From CAWGCE01 sp964480915 (GTDB lineage Bacteria > Planctomycetota > Planctomycetia > Pirellulales > Pirellulaceae), in NCBI GenBank assembly GCA_964480915.1, contig CAYZRS010000036.1, forward strand, positions 1 through 51,713: 51,713 nucleotides of DNA. The letters are read 5' to 3'. Shown in pieces: positions 44,094 through 51,713 of this stretch; the stretch's first letter is position 1; each line of letters starts with the position of its first letter. A program made the translations under genes and the position numbers. The notes below the pieces were generated by a model. It was not told where the DNA came from. It made no database searches and was given only the letters and a program-made list of their open reading frames with translations.

Positions 44094-44167
44094 CACACCC
44101 GGTAGGATTCGAACCTACAACCCTCGGTTCCGAAGACCGATGCGCTATCCAATTGCGCCACGGGTGC
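44094..44167 (-). tRNA. tRNA-Arg (anticodon TCG)
   Basis: A full 74-base cloverleaf is on the minus strand. The acceptor stem GCACCCG pairs with CGGGTGT (a G-U closes position 1-72). The D arm holds AATTGGATAGC, the anticodon arm is TCGGT-CTTCGGA-ACCGA with TCG at 34-36, and the T arm has GGTTCGAATCC. The discriminator is G. CCA is not encoded. It reads CGA codons. Confidence 0.96.
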
Positions 44168-44179
44168 ATATGATCCCAC

Positions 44180-44208
44180 AGGATAAGCGTTTTCCCGGTT
44201 TCCTTCAA
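44180..44208 (-). promoter_or_regulatory. Predicted promoter of tRNA-Arg
   Basis: On the minus strand TTGAAG (44203-44208), a 17-base spacer and TATCCT (44180-44185) precede the tRNA by 12 bases. The spacing is ideal and each hexamer matches consensus at four of six positions. Confidence 0.55.
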
Positions 44209-44363
44209 CGTGGCACCTACTGGCGAATTCACTCGCTATTTTGACTGCTGTGGAAGGCGATTTGCGGGCAGACGTTACTTGACCACTGGCGGTACGACGT
44301 CGATGCTATAAGGCTTGGCTTTGCCCGCTAAATTCGCTCCCTTTCCTCTTGGATGCGGCCGTT

Positions 44364-45041
44364 ATGACACACGTACACCTGCGAATTATCGATGGCTCGC
44401 AGCGGGGGCGTGTTTTCGACAATCTCAGCACGCCGGTCACGATTGGTCGCGAAGAGGGAAATACGATCCAGCTGAACGACGACCGGGTCAGCCGGTACCA
44501 CGTCAAGATCCAAGAAGATCACGATCGGATGCTGCTGACCGACCTCACGAGTACGAACGGAACTCAGGTCAACGGTGAAGAGGTCCAGCTACGAATCCTC
44601 AGACACGGCGACATTATTACGATCGGACGTAGTGTCATACTGTACGGGTCGCGCACCGAGATTGCCGCCAGGCTGGCGATCTTACGCGGCGAAGAAATCC
44701 CCGAAGAGGCGCTCGAATCAGACAATCCTGAGGAGACGCTGCGGAATCTGGTTTCACTCGATTTTGAACTTGGTTGCAGCGGTGATCCAGATTTGCAAGC
44801 GACGCTCCATTCGTTGGAACCGCCGGTGCTGCCCAGCCGGCTTGATGCGGTCCAAGCGGCCGAACTTTCTGAGCTGCTTGAGTATCTGCACATCCGGTTG
44901 CGCCGCCTGATCGCGGCCGCTTCAATGGACGATTCAGAAGCGGCCATCGAAATCGGACAGCAGAAATGGCAAGACCTGATTGATCTGCAATCCAAGCTGG
45001 CCGAATACATGCGGACGATCGGCGATCCTGACGCTGGTTGA
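44364..45041 (+). CDS. FHA-domain protein
   Basis: This is a 225-residue protein. The N-terminal 100 residues form a clear FHA domain: VTIGREEGNTIQLND, then RVSRYHVKIQ, then DLTSTNGTQVNGEEV and GDIITIGRSVILYG (key Arg, Ser-Arg-Tyr-His and Asn-Gly present). It should bind phosphothreonine peptides. The C-terminal half is helical and acidic (AAELSELLEYLHIRLRRLIAA) and may bind a partner. ATG 44364 is chosen; an in-frame TTG at 44349 would add five residues. No kinase gene is adjacent. Confidence 0.9.
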   Translation: MTHVHLRIIDGSQRGRVFDNLSTPVTIGREEGNTIQLNDDRVSRYHVKIQEDHDRMLLTDLTSTNGTQVNGEEVQLRILRHGDIITIGRSVILYGSRTEIAARLAILRGEEIPEEALESDNPEETLRNLVSLDFELGCSGDPDLQATLHSLEPPVLPSRLDAVQAAELSELLEYLHIRLRRLIAAASMDDSEAAIEIGQQKWQDLIDLQSKLAEYMRTIGDPDAG

Positions 45042-45278
45042 GTCCCACGTGCACGACAATCTCAACGAGCCGATCTGAATCCCGCCTTGGGGCGGAATCC
45101 AACCTGTTTCGAATCCGAGCCTGCTTTCGGGCTGAAGTTCATTAGGCCGAATTCCGGCTAAAGCAGAGACTAGCAACAGTGGAGCTACACTCCGGCCGAT
45201 CGTCCATTAGAATACGGGACCACTTTCGGCTGGCGAGGCCGATTGGAAATGTGACCGGAACTTAATGGACTGACCACT

Positions 45279-48200
45279 ATGAGCTCTGAAGCTCCCTTTG
45301 TTCACCTGCATTGCCACAGCCACTACAGCATGCTGGATGGCGCCTCGACGATCGACCGACTTGTGGGTCGAGCCAAAGATCATGGCATGAACGCACTGGC
45401 GCTGACCGATCATGGCAATCTGCATGGAGCGCTCGAATTCTACCGCAAGGCCAAAGCGGCCGATATCAATCCGATTGTTGGCTACGAAGCTTATGTCGCG
45501 CCGGGCGATCGCCGTTCGCGCGAAAGTGCGTCGCTCAAAGATTCCAGTTTTCACCTCACGCTGCTCGCGCAAAACGCCACCGGTTTTCGCAACCTCGTGA
45601 AAATGGCCTCCTCCGCGTACTTGGAAGGGTTTTACCGAAAACCGCGGATTGATCGTGAGTTACTGGCCGACCACAGCGAGGGGATTGTCTGCCTCAGCGG
45701 TTGTGTTTCGGGCGAGTTGAGCCGACTGCTGCTGAAGAATCAGGGCAGCGAGAACGCGATGGGCGACGCGCTCGATCTGGCCCGTTGGTTCCACGGAGTC
45801 TTCGGGGATCGGTACTTTATCGAGATTCAAAACAACGGCATCGAGATTCAACGGCAGGCGATGGAGCTTTCCATCGACGTGGCCAACAAGTTGGGGCTGC
45901 CACTTGTTGCCACCAGCGATGCTCATTACGTCGATCGGGAAGATGCAGAAGCGCAAGATGTTTTGCTATGCATCAACACGGGCCGCTTTCGCACCGATAC
46001 CGACCGCATGAAGATGGAGGGCAGTGAATTCTACCTGCGGCCCCCCGAGGCAATGTACGAGGCGTTCCCCAACCATGCGGACGCGGTCAAACGCAGTCAG
46101 GAGATCGCCGATACGGTCGATATCGAATTGGAATTGGGCGCTCGGCATTTCCCGAAGTTCACGCTCCCCAAGGAGAAAACGGCGGAAGAGTTGCTGCTCG
46201 AGCTGTGTCTCAAAGGGCTGCATGATCGCTACAGCGACAATGAAGAGATGCGGCCTAATGGCGAATTGAGCCAAGCCGTGATGGATCGGCTTGATCGCGA
46301 ACTGGGCGTCATCAATTCCCTCGGTTTCGCCAACTACTTCCTGATTTGCTGGGACTTCGTCCGCGAATCGCGGGAAGTCGGCATCCCGACGACCGCTCGT
46401 GGTAGCGGCGTTGGAGCGATCGTCAGTTATGCGCTCTACCTCAGTCACGTTTGTCCGCTCAAGTACGACCTGCTGTTCGAACGGTTCCTCGATCCGAGTC
46501 GCGCGGAAGCGCCCGATATCGATATCGACTTTTGCAAAGATCGGCGAGGCGAGATCATTCGCTACGTGAAGGACAAATACGGCGAGGCCAATGTAGCTCA
46601 GATCGGGACCTTCAATACGCTGGCCGCCAGACAAGCGATCAAGGATGTGGGCCGGGCACTCAGCATCCCGTTGGCTCGCGTCAACGAAATCACGCAAATG
46701 GTACCGGAAGGTCCCAAAGTTTCGTTGCAGATGGCGCTCGATCAAAACGAGGAACTCGTCGCGGCCTGCAAAAACGATCCCGACATCGCCGAACTGATCG
46801 AATTGGCAAAACGGCTGGAAGGGCTGGCCCGTAACGTCGGTACTCATGCCGCCGCCGTCGTGATTGCCGACAAGCCGCTGACCGAATACGTCCCGCTGGC
46901 CAATGTTTCTGGCAAAACCGACGTCATCACCCAGTGGTCGATGAACGACGTGGAAGATGCCGGCCTGTTGAAGATGGATTTCTTGGGCCTACGCAACCTG
47001 ACGATCCTCTCGAAGGCGGTCGAGCTGATCGAACAAACAACCGGTGAGAAGATCGACCCGTACAAGTTCCCCCTCGACGATAAGGAAACCTTCGCACTCC
47101 TGTCGCGCGGTGAAACGAAGGGGATTTTCCAACTGGAAAGCGGCGGGATTCGCGACCTGTTGCAGAAGATGAAGCCGGACAGTTTCCACGACATTATCGC
47201 GACGAATGCGCTCTACCGCCCCGGGCCGCTGGAAGGCGGTATGGTCGACAAGTATGTCTCGGTCAAGAACGGGCGGTCGGCGGCCGAGTACAAGCATCCG
47301 GTGCTGAAAGAGATTCTTGAAGAGACGCACGGCGTCATGGTCTATCAAGAACAGGTGATGCTGATTCTGAATCGCCTGGGCGAGATCGAACTGGCCGCCG
47401 CGTACAGCTGCATTAAGGCGATCAGCAAGAAAAAAGAAGAGATCATCAACAAGAACGGCGAACAGTTCCTCGCCGGTGCGACTGAAAAAGGGCTTACCAA
47501 GAAAGAGGCAGAAGAGCTGTGGTCGATGATCCAGAAGTTTGCCGGCTACGGCTTCAACAAGAGCCACTCGACCGCCTATGCGCTCATTGCCTACATGACG
47601 GCCTATCTGAAGTGTCACCACTCGGTCGAGTTCATGGCAGCACTGCTCAGCGGCGACATCCAGGGCCGTAACTTTAAGCGAAAAGATGCGCTCGTCGAGC
47701 ACATGGAAGATTGCCAGCGGATGGAGATCGAGGTCGTCCCGCCCGACGTGAATACTTCCGATTCCGATTTTAGCGTCGCCGATGACAAGATATTCTTCGG
47801 ACTGTCGGCGGTGAAGGGCTGTGGGGGTGGAGCGGCCGATGCGGTCGTACGAGCCCGCAAAGCGGATGGACCATTCAAAGATATTTTCGATTTCTGCGAG
47901 CGGATCGAATCGTCTTCCTGCAATCGTTCGACGATAGAGACCCTGATTCGCGCCGGGGCGTTCGACTCGATGGGAGCCAAGCGGGCGCAACTGTCGGCCG
48001 TCCTCGATCGGGCACTGCAGTCGGGTGCGTCTGCTGCCGCCGATCGGCGAGCTGGCCAGAAAAGCCTCTTCGGTGACGAACCGGAAGAAGAAGTCGAAGA
48101 GGGGGTCGACCTGCCGGACGTTCCTGAGTGGGATGATCGCGAACGGATGCTGCTAGAACGTGACGTCCTAGGATTCTACCTCTCCAGCCACCCGCTCGAA

Positions 48201-48815
48201 GAACATCGCGATACGTTCTCGATGTACTGCTCGAACAACACGGGCAACCTCAGCGATCTGCAGGATCGGGCAGAAGTCACCATCGGCGGCATGATCGGTT
48301 CGATTAAGACGGCCAACGTCCGCAAAGCGCGGGACGAGCATGCGGCGACGAAGTACGCGAACTTTGATCTGGAGGATCTAGAAGGAGCGGTCCGCTGCAT
48401 CATGTGGCCAGGTGAATACCTCCGCTATGGCGAACTGATTCAACCCGACGCAATCGTCGTGGCCAGAGCCACCGTCGATCGACGCGGCAGTGTCGACGAG
48501 ATCAACCTTATCATCAACGAGCTGATTCCCTTGAGTGAGGTGAGCGCCCGCTACACTCGCGGCATCGCCGTCCGCATCGACGAAGAGCTGCACGGCCCCG
48601 AAGCGCTGAAGTTGCTGCACGAGATCAGCCGAGCCTACCCCGGTACTTGCGAAATGCAGATGATCCTCGATCTGGCAAACGGGCAACGCGTAAAGATGGC
48701 GGCTCACAAAACCAAAGTGGAATTGGTCCCCGAATTCAAGAAACGGGTCGAGGAACTACTCTCTGCGGACAACGTAAAGATCCTCACCAGCAACGGCGGC
48801 AGGCGGCGCAGCTAG
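45279..48815 (+). CDS. dnaE: DNA polymerase III alpha subunit
   Basis: This is the 1178-residue replicative polymerase, of normal DnaE1 length. The N-terminal PHP domain starts FVHLHCHSHYSMLDGAST with metal-binding His intact. Polymerase catalytic acids lie in APDIDIDF (near residue 412) and LKMDFLGLRN (near 565). KSHSTAYALIAYMTAY and the HhH-type NRSTIETLIRAGAFDSMG region follow. The C-terminal OB fold begins VTIGGMIGSIK near residue 1000. Upstream are three short hairpins but no clear promoter. It ends 22 bases from the convergent permease. Confidence 0.98.
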   Translation: MSSEAPFVHLHCHSHYSMLDGASTIDRLVGRAKDHGMNALALTDHGNLHGALEFYRKAKAADINPIVGYEAYVAPGDRRSRESASLKDSSFHLTLLAQNATGFRNLVKMASSAYLEGFYRKPRIDRELLADHSEGIVCLSGCVSGELSRLLLKNQGSENAMGDALDLARWFHGVFGDRYFIEIQNNGIEIQRQAMELSIDVANKLGLPLVATSDAHYVDREDAEAQDVLLCINTGRFRTDTDRMKMEGSEFYLRPPEAMYEAFPNHADAVKRSQEIADTVDIELELGARHFPKFTLPKEKTAEELLLELCLKGLHDRYSDNEEMRPNGELSQAVMDRLDRELGVINSLGFANYFLICWDFVRESREVGIPTTARGSGVGAIVSYALYLSHVCPLKYDLLFERFLDPSRAEAPDIDIDFCKDRRGEIIRYVKDKYGEANVAQIGTFNTLAARQAIKDVGRALSIPLARVNEITQMVPEGPKVSLQMALDQNEELVAACKNDPDIAELIELAKRLEGLARNVGTHAAAVVIADKPLTEYVPLANVSGKTDVITQWSMNDVEDAGLLKMDFLGLRNLTILSKAVELIEQTTGEKIDPYKFPLDDKETFALLSRGETKGIFQLESGGIRDLLQKMKPDSFHDIIATNALYRPGPLEGGMVDKYVSVKNGRSAAEYKHPVLKEILEETHGVMVYQEQVMLILNRLGEIELAAAYSCIKAISKKKEEIINKNGEQFLAGATEKGLTKKEAEELWSMIQKFAGYGFNKSHSTAYALIAYMTAYLKCHHSVEFMAALLSGDIQGRNFKRKDALVEHMEDCQRMEIEVVPPDVNTSDSDFSVADDKIFFGLSAVKGCGGGAADAVVRARKADGPFKDIFDFCERIESSSCNRSTIETLIRAGAFDSMGAKRAQLSAVLDRALQSGASAAADRRAGQKSLFGDEPEEEVEEGVDLPDVPEWDDRERMLLERDVLGFYLSSHPLEEHRDTFSMYCSNNTGNLSDLQDRAEVTIGGMIGSIKTANVRKARDEHAATKYANFDLEDLEGAVRCIMWPGEYLRYGELIQPDAIVVARATVDRRGSVDEINLIINELIPLSEVSARYTRGIAVRIDEELHGPEALKLLHEISRAYPGTCEMQMILDLANGQRVKMAAHKTKVELVPEFKKRVEELLSADNVKILTSNGGRRRS

Positions 48816-48836
48816 GTTGCGCCCAGAACGGCCGAT

Positions 48837-50339
48837 TCAATTGCGGACACGCTCTTTGCTCATCCAAAAACCGTACCCAAAATAGATCACCATCCCGATC
48901 CCCAGCCAAATGATCAGCCGCAACCAGTTCTCCCATGGCAAGGAGCACATCAATAGTAAGCAACCAAGTACCCCGGCGATCGGGACGTAGGGAAAGAATG
49001 GTGTCCGAAAAGGACGATTCGCGGCCGGATCGAGGTAACGCATGATCAAGACGGCCGAACAAACGATCCCGAATGCTAACAGCGTTCCAATGCTGACGAG
49101 ATCGGCCAAGATCGACAACGGCAACAGTCCCGCCAACAGCGCCACGAAGCAGCCTGTCATCAGGGTCGAAATCCAAGGCGTTTTGAATTTCTCGTGAATG
49201 ATGCCGAAGGGGCGATGAGGCAGCAGACCATCGCGGGCCAATGCCATCAGAATCCTGGGTTGCGTCAGCATCATGACCAGCATGACCGATGTCATGCCGG
49301 CAATGGCACCGACGCTGATCAACAGCTGCATGAACGGCAACCCAACTTGGCCAAACGCATTCGAGACGGGCGCGTCGATATCCAGATCACGATAATTGAC
49401 CATACCCGTAATCACGGCTCCCACCGCGATATAGAGCACCGTACAGACCAGCAGCGAATAGATAATCGCTAACGGGACATCACGCTCCGGGTTCTTCGCT
49501 TCGGCCGAATGGGCCGAGACAGAATCAAACCCGACAAACGCGAAGAACATAATCGCGGCGCCCGCCAACGCCCCCATCGGCTTGCCTCCCGGGCCCGATT
49601 CACCCAACACGGTGTGCCCAAAGAAACCGACACCGGTGTACCCGAATGGTGCAAAAGGGCTCCAATTATCCGGATCGACGTAACAGGCCCCGACGCCGAT
49701 CACAAGCAGCACAACAACCAACTTGATCACAACCATCAGCGCATTGAAACCGGCGCTCTCTTTGATCCCTTTGACCAAGACCCAAGTCAACACAAACACG
49801 ATGATCACCGCGGGCAAATCACAGATGTTCCCCGTGCGCGTGATTTCACCCAATTCATGCGAGTAGTCGATCGGCGAGTTGCCCCACTTTTCGGGAATGG
49901 TCAGTGGAACAGGGACGTACGAATCGACAAGCTGCAAGAAATCCTGGAAGTAATGGCTCCAACCATGAGCCACGGCCGACGCGGCAACTGCGTACTCCAG
50001 CACCAAATCCCAAGCAATAATCCAAGCGAAGAACTCTCCCAAAGTGCAGTAGCCGTAGGTGTAGGCCGATCCCTCGACCGGTGCCATGCTGGCGAACTCG
50101 GCATAGCATAGCGCGGCCAACACGCACAGCATCCCGGCGAACACGAAGGATAGAGTGATCGCCGGTCCGGCCGTCTCTTTGGCAACCTGCCCCACCAGCA
50201 CAAAAATGCCGGTGCCAATAATGGCGCCGATCCCAATGAACGTAAGCTGTCGCGTATCGAGAATCCGATGCAGGCGATTCTCCTCCGCCAATAGATCTTC
50301 CAAACGTCGCTTGCGAAACAGTTGTTTGAAAAATCCCAT
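48837..50339 (-). CDS. APC family amino-acid permease (cationic amino acid type)
   Basis: This is a 500-residue transporter with about 12-14 helices. The family start is RQLTFIGIGAIIGTGIFVLVG (partly quoted: GIGAIIGTGIFVLVG), the unwound helix-1 motif that binds the substrate amino group. FAFVGFDSVSAHSAEAKNPERDVP is the CAT/YfnA signature (quoted in part: FVGFDSVSAHSAEAKNP). It would take up amino acids with protons. It stands alone, convergent with dnaE. Confidence 0.92.
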   Translation of the reverse strand: MGFFKQLFRKRRLEDLLAEENRLHRILDTRQLTFIGIGAIIGTGIFVLVGQVAKETAGPAITLSFVFAGMLCVLAALCYAEFASMAPVEGSAYTYGYCTLGEFFAWIIAWDLVLEYAVAASAVAHGWSHYFQDFLQLVDSYVPVPLTIPEKWGNSPIDYSHELGEITRTGNICDLPAVIIVFVLTWVLVKGIKESAGFNALMVVIKLVVVLLVIGVGACYVDPDNWSPFAPFGYTGVGFFGHTVLGESGPGGKPMGALAGAAIMFFAFVGFDSVSAHSAEAKNPERDVPLAIIYSLLVCTVLYIAVGAVITGMVNYRDLDIDAPVSNAFGQVGLPFMQLLISVGAIAGMTSVMLVMMLTQPRILMALARDGLLPHRPFGIIHEKFKTPWISTLMTGCFVALLAGLLPLSILADLVSIGTLLAFGIVCSAVLIMRYLDPAANRPFRTPFFPYVPIAGVLGCLLLMCSLPWENWLRLIIWLGIGMVIYFGYGFWMSKERVRN

Positions 50340-50511
50340 CGAGTCCCCTTCGCATTCTTCATTGGTAACTTGGCGTACGCGATGAACGCGATTCTACCGC
50401 CGAATCCCGCCTTCTGTTGATATGAATTGGACCTATCGAGCGTTCGAATCCTCGTAGATGGACGGCCCAATTCGTGTTGCCTTTTCGAGTCTGGAGCAGA
50501 ATACTGAAGGT

Positions 50512-51009
50512 ATGAACATCCAACACACACTACTGTCATGCGGTTTTTGCTTGCTGGTCGCCAACGCGACGCCACTTCTCGCTCAGCAATCAGACGCACC
50601 CAACGAGGATTCAAAAGTGGAAAAATCGGAAGCCGAATGGAAAGCGCAGCTCACACCTGAGCAATTCAAAGTCACGCGTAAGAAGGGCACCGAACGCGCT
50701 TTCAGCGGCAAGTACTGGGACAATAAGAAAGACGGCGTCTACAAGTGCATCTGCTGCGACTTGCCCCTTTTCGATGCCACGACCAAGTTCAAATCGGGCA
50801 CCGGCTGGCCCAGTTTCTGGCAACCGGTCAACGGAACCAATGTAGGAGAGGTCGAAGACAAGGGATTCTTCATGGTCCGGACCGAAGTCATCTGCACTCG
50901 CTGCAACGCTCATCTGGGACACGTATTCGATGACGGACCGCAGCCGACCGGGCTCCGCTACTGCATCAACTCGGCATCGCTAGATTTTGAAGAGCGGGCG
51001 GCCGAGTAG
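50512..51009 (+). CDS. msrB: Exported peptide-methionine (R)-S-oxide reductase
   Basis: This is a 165-residue MsrB, repairing methionine-R-sulfoxide in proteins. A signal peptide (LLSCGFCLLVANATPLLAQ) indicates a periplasmic enzyme. Zinc ligands are Cys79/Cys82 (KCICC) and Cys128/Cys131 (CTRC). The catalytic Cys151 is in RYCINSASLDF, with KSGTGWPSFW upstream. ATG 50512 is chosen because the frame upstream (TTG/ATG at 50458) would put residues before the signal. No msrA is nearby. Confidence 0.95.
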   Translation: MNIQHTLLSCGFCLLVANATPLLAQQSDAPNEDSKVEKSEAEWKAQLTPEQFKVTRKKGTERAFSGKYWDNKKDGVYKCICCDLPLFDATTKFKSGTGWPSFWQPVNGTNVGEVEDKGFFMVRTEVICTRCNAHLGHVFDDGPQPTGLRYCINSASLDFEERAAE

Positions 51010-51049
51010 ATCATCGAAGCGGGTGCCAAATTGGAATGCACAGTAGTAT

Positions 51050-51067
51050 TGTGACTTATTCGTCACA
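51050..51067. promoter_or_regulatory. Inverted repeat TGTGAC-N6-GTCACA
   Basis: A perfect six-base inverted repeat around a six-base AT-rich spacer lies 40 bases after msrB. Its half-sites resemble CRP/FNR-family operators, but the distance between TGTGA and TCACA is eight, not six. It could be a regulator site or a weak hairpin. Confidence 0.3.
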
Positions 51068-51222
51068 TGCTTTCCTCGACCGAAGCTGTTCGAATCAGAG
51101 CAAAACGACATGGCGGATAACTCGGATGGACGTAGTCAGTTAAGCAGTTTCATGCTTGCTATTGCAGACACCACATCGCCAGGAACGGCTTGCGGCCGCA
51201 GGACCGCCAATAATCGATTCTC

Positions 51223-51713
51223 TTAGCGCATCAACTCGCGCGTGATCAGTTTCAGTTCGTTGCGGAGTTTTTGATTTTCGAATCCTTTCATCGGCGGAAC
51301 ACTTAGCTTCATGAGTGAATCGAATTCACCACGCCCTGATTGGATCAGCGATGCAACGTCGCTGGAGAGCTTCACCGTCATATACGTATTCAACGCTGTG
51401 TTAACGGCCTTCTCAGCCGCCTTATTCTCCTCGCCAACATCTTTGGCCTGCTCACGCAAGTAGTCCGCGTACAACTCGGCCGCCTTTTTGGTGACTTCGT
51501 TTGCATCGACGTTGTTCAGCAACTCTTTACGTATACCGCTTTTCGACGTAATTAAAGCACGCGCCTGTTGAATGTTCTGCTCGGCCTGCGAAGCAAACGC
51601 CATCAACTTGGGGATGTGCACGTTTTCGACTCTATCAACAAAGCTCTTTTGCATGCGATCTACAGCTTGCACCAACACGACGTACATACCGTAATATTGC
51701 TTTGCTACATCTG
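51223..51713 (-). CDS. Helical protein, N terminus outside the window
   Basis: The reading frame runs off the right edge (upstream in-frame residues read VAKQYYG before the first internal Met at 51687), so this is the C-terminal part, at least 163 residues. It is almost entirely helical and charged (LMAFASQAEQNIQQARALIT, then KAAELYADYLREQAKDVGEEN), ending KLRNELKLITRELMR. It resembles the soluble helical repeat of membrane-associated signal proteins, but I can name no family. No signal or membrane segment is in the visible part. Confidence 0.6.
   Translation of the reverse strand, partial: DVAKQYYGMYVVLVQAVDRMQKSFVDRVENVHIPKLMAFASQAEQNIQQARALITSKSGIRKELLNNVDANEVTKKAAELYADYLREQAKDVGEENKAAEKAVNTALNTYMTVKLSSDVASLIQSGRGEFDSLMKLSVPPMKGFENQKLRNELKLITRELMR

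Noticed and set aside
45966..47990. Two long minus-strand frames (over 290 residues) inside dnaE
   Set aside because: DnaE is certain on the + strand, and these frames show no protein-like motifs or ribosome binding sites.
51050..51067. CRP-type operator
   Set aside because: The half-sites fit but the spacing between TGTGA and TCACA is eight bases instead of six; kept only as an unnamed inverted repeat.
1..51713. CRISPR arrays, insertion sequences and prophage genes
   Set aside because: No regularly spaced direct repeats, transposase motifs or phage structural genes were seen anywhere in the window.

Overview
The window looks like chromosomal DNA of a planctomycete, most likely of the Pirellulales (Rhodopirellula/Blastopirellula-like). 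The reasons are the protein types rather than any one marker. They include a secreted protein combining a spondin-like domain, dockerin-like Ca-binding repeats and a PEP-CTERM tail, a receptor-type Ser/Thr kinase with many membrane helices next to FHA, ECF-sigma and zinc anti-sigma-like genes, a HEAT-repeat lipoprotein, and housekeeping genes scattered without classic operon partners. The assignment is inference; no rRNA is present.

Region 1 (1-5.5 kb) is unlike the rest. Six unrelated genes all lie on the + strand: a PH-domain membrane protein cut by the window edge, an ankyrin protein, a short-chain dehydrogenase, two small membrane proteins and a small soluble protein. Each of the five junctions between them carries a 130-210 bp imperfect palindrome. 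Its 5' end lies at or just after a stop codon, and its 3' end lies near the next start except at one diverged copy. The outer arms pair, and in two copies they covary. This is the layout of an integron-style gene cassette array with attC-like sites, although the classical core sites are only weakly recognisable and no integrase is in the window.

Region 2 (5.8-10.7 kb) holds core genes: an AlkA-like DNA glycosylase, thymidine kinase, a ThuA-like protein, an S41/PDZ protease and a HEAT-repeat lipoprotein. Region 3 (10.8-18.4 kb, all minus strand) is a signalling locus. A lipoprotein and a coiled-coil secreted protein precede a strong terminator, followed by FHA protein, Ser/Thr kinase, a 616-residue membrane coiled-coil protein, an ECF-type sigma factor and a zinc anti-sigma-like protein. 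Region 4 (18.5-22.7 kb) holds tspO, a NadD-like nucleotidyltransferase, a ROK sugar kinase with its own promoter and leader hairpin, and lepA.

Region 5 (23-28.3 kb) is a tightly packed + strand set for surface polysaccharide: a Wzz-type chain-length protein, an O-antigen ligase/polymerase-like protein, a membrane protein and a secreted phosphoesterase. Region 6 (28.3-31.6 kb, minus strand) carries ald, purE, mtnA and a zinc-ribbon gene. Region 7 (32-41 kb) is mixed: an ECF sigma factor with a small downstream gene, an MscS-like protein, an aquaporin ended by a clear terminator, a secreted endonuclease/exonuclease/phosphatase-family protein, an acid phosphatase, cutC, a GT-C glycosyltransferase and the spondin/PEP-CTERM protein.

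Region 8 (41.4-51.7 kb) has a two-gene ABC transporter, a tRNA-Arg(TCG), a second FHA protein, dnaE, an amino-acid permease, a periplasmic msrB and a partial gene running off the right edge. All calls rest on reading the sequence and motifs by eye; no database search was run.
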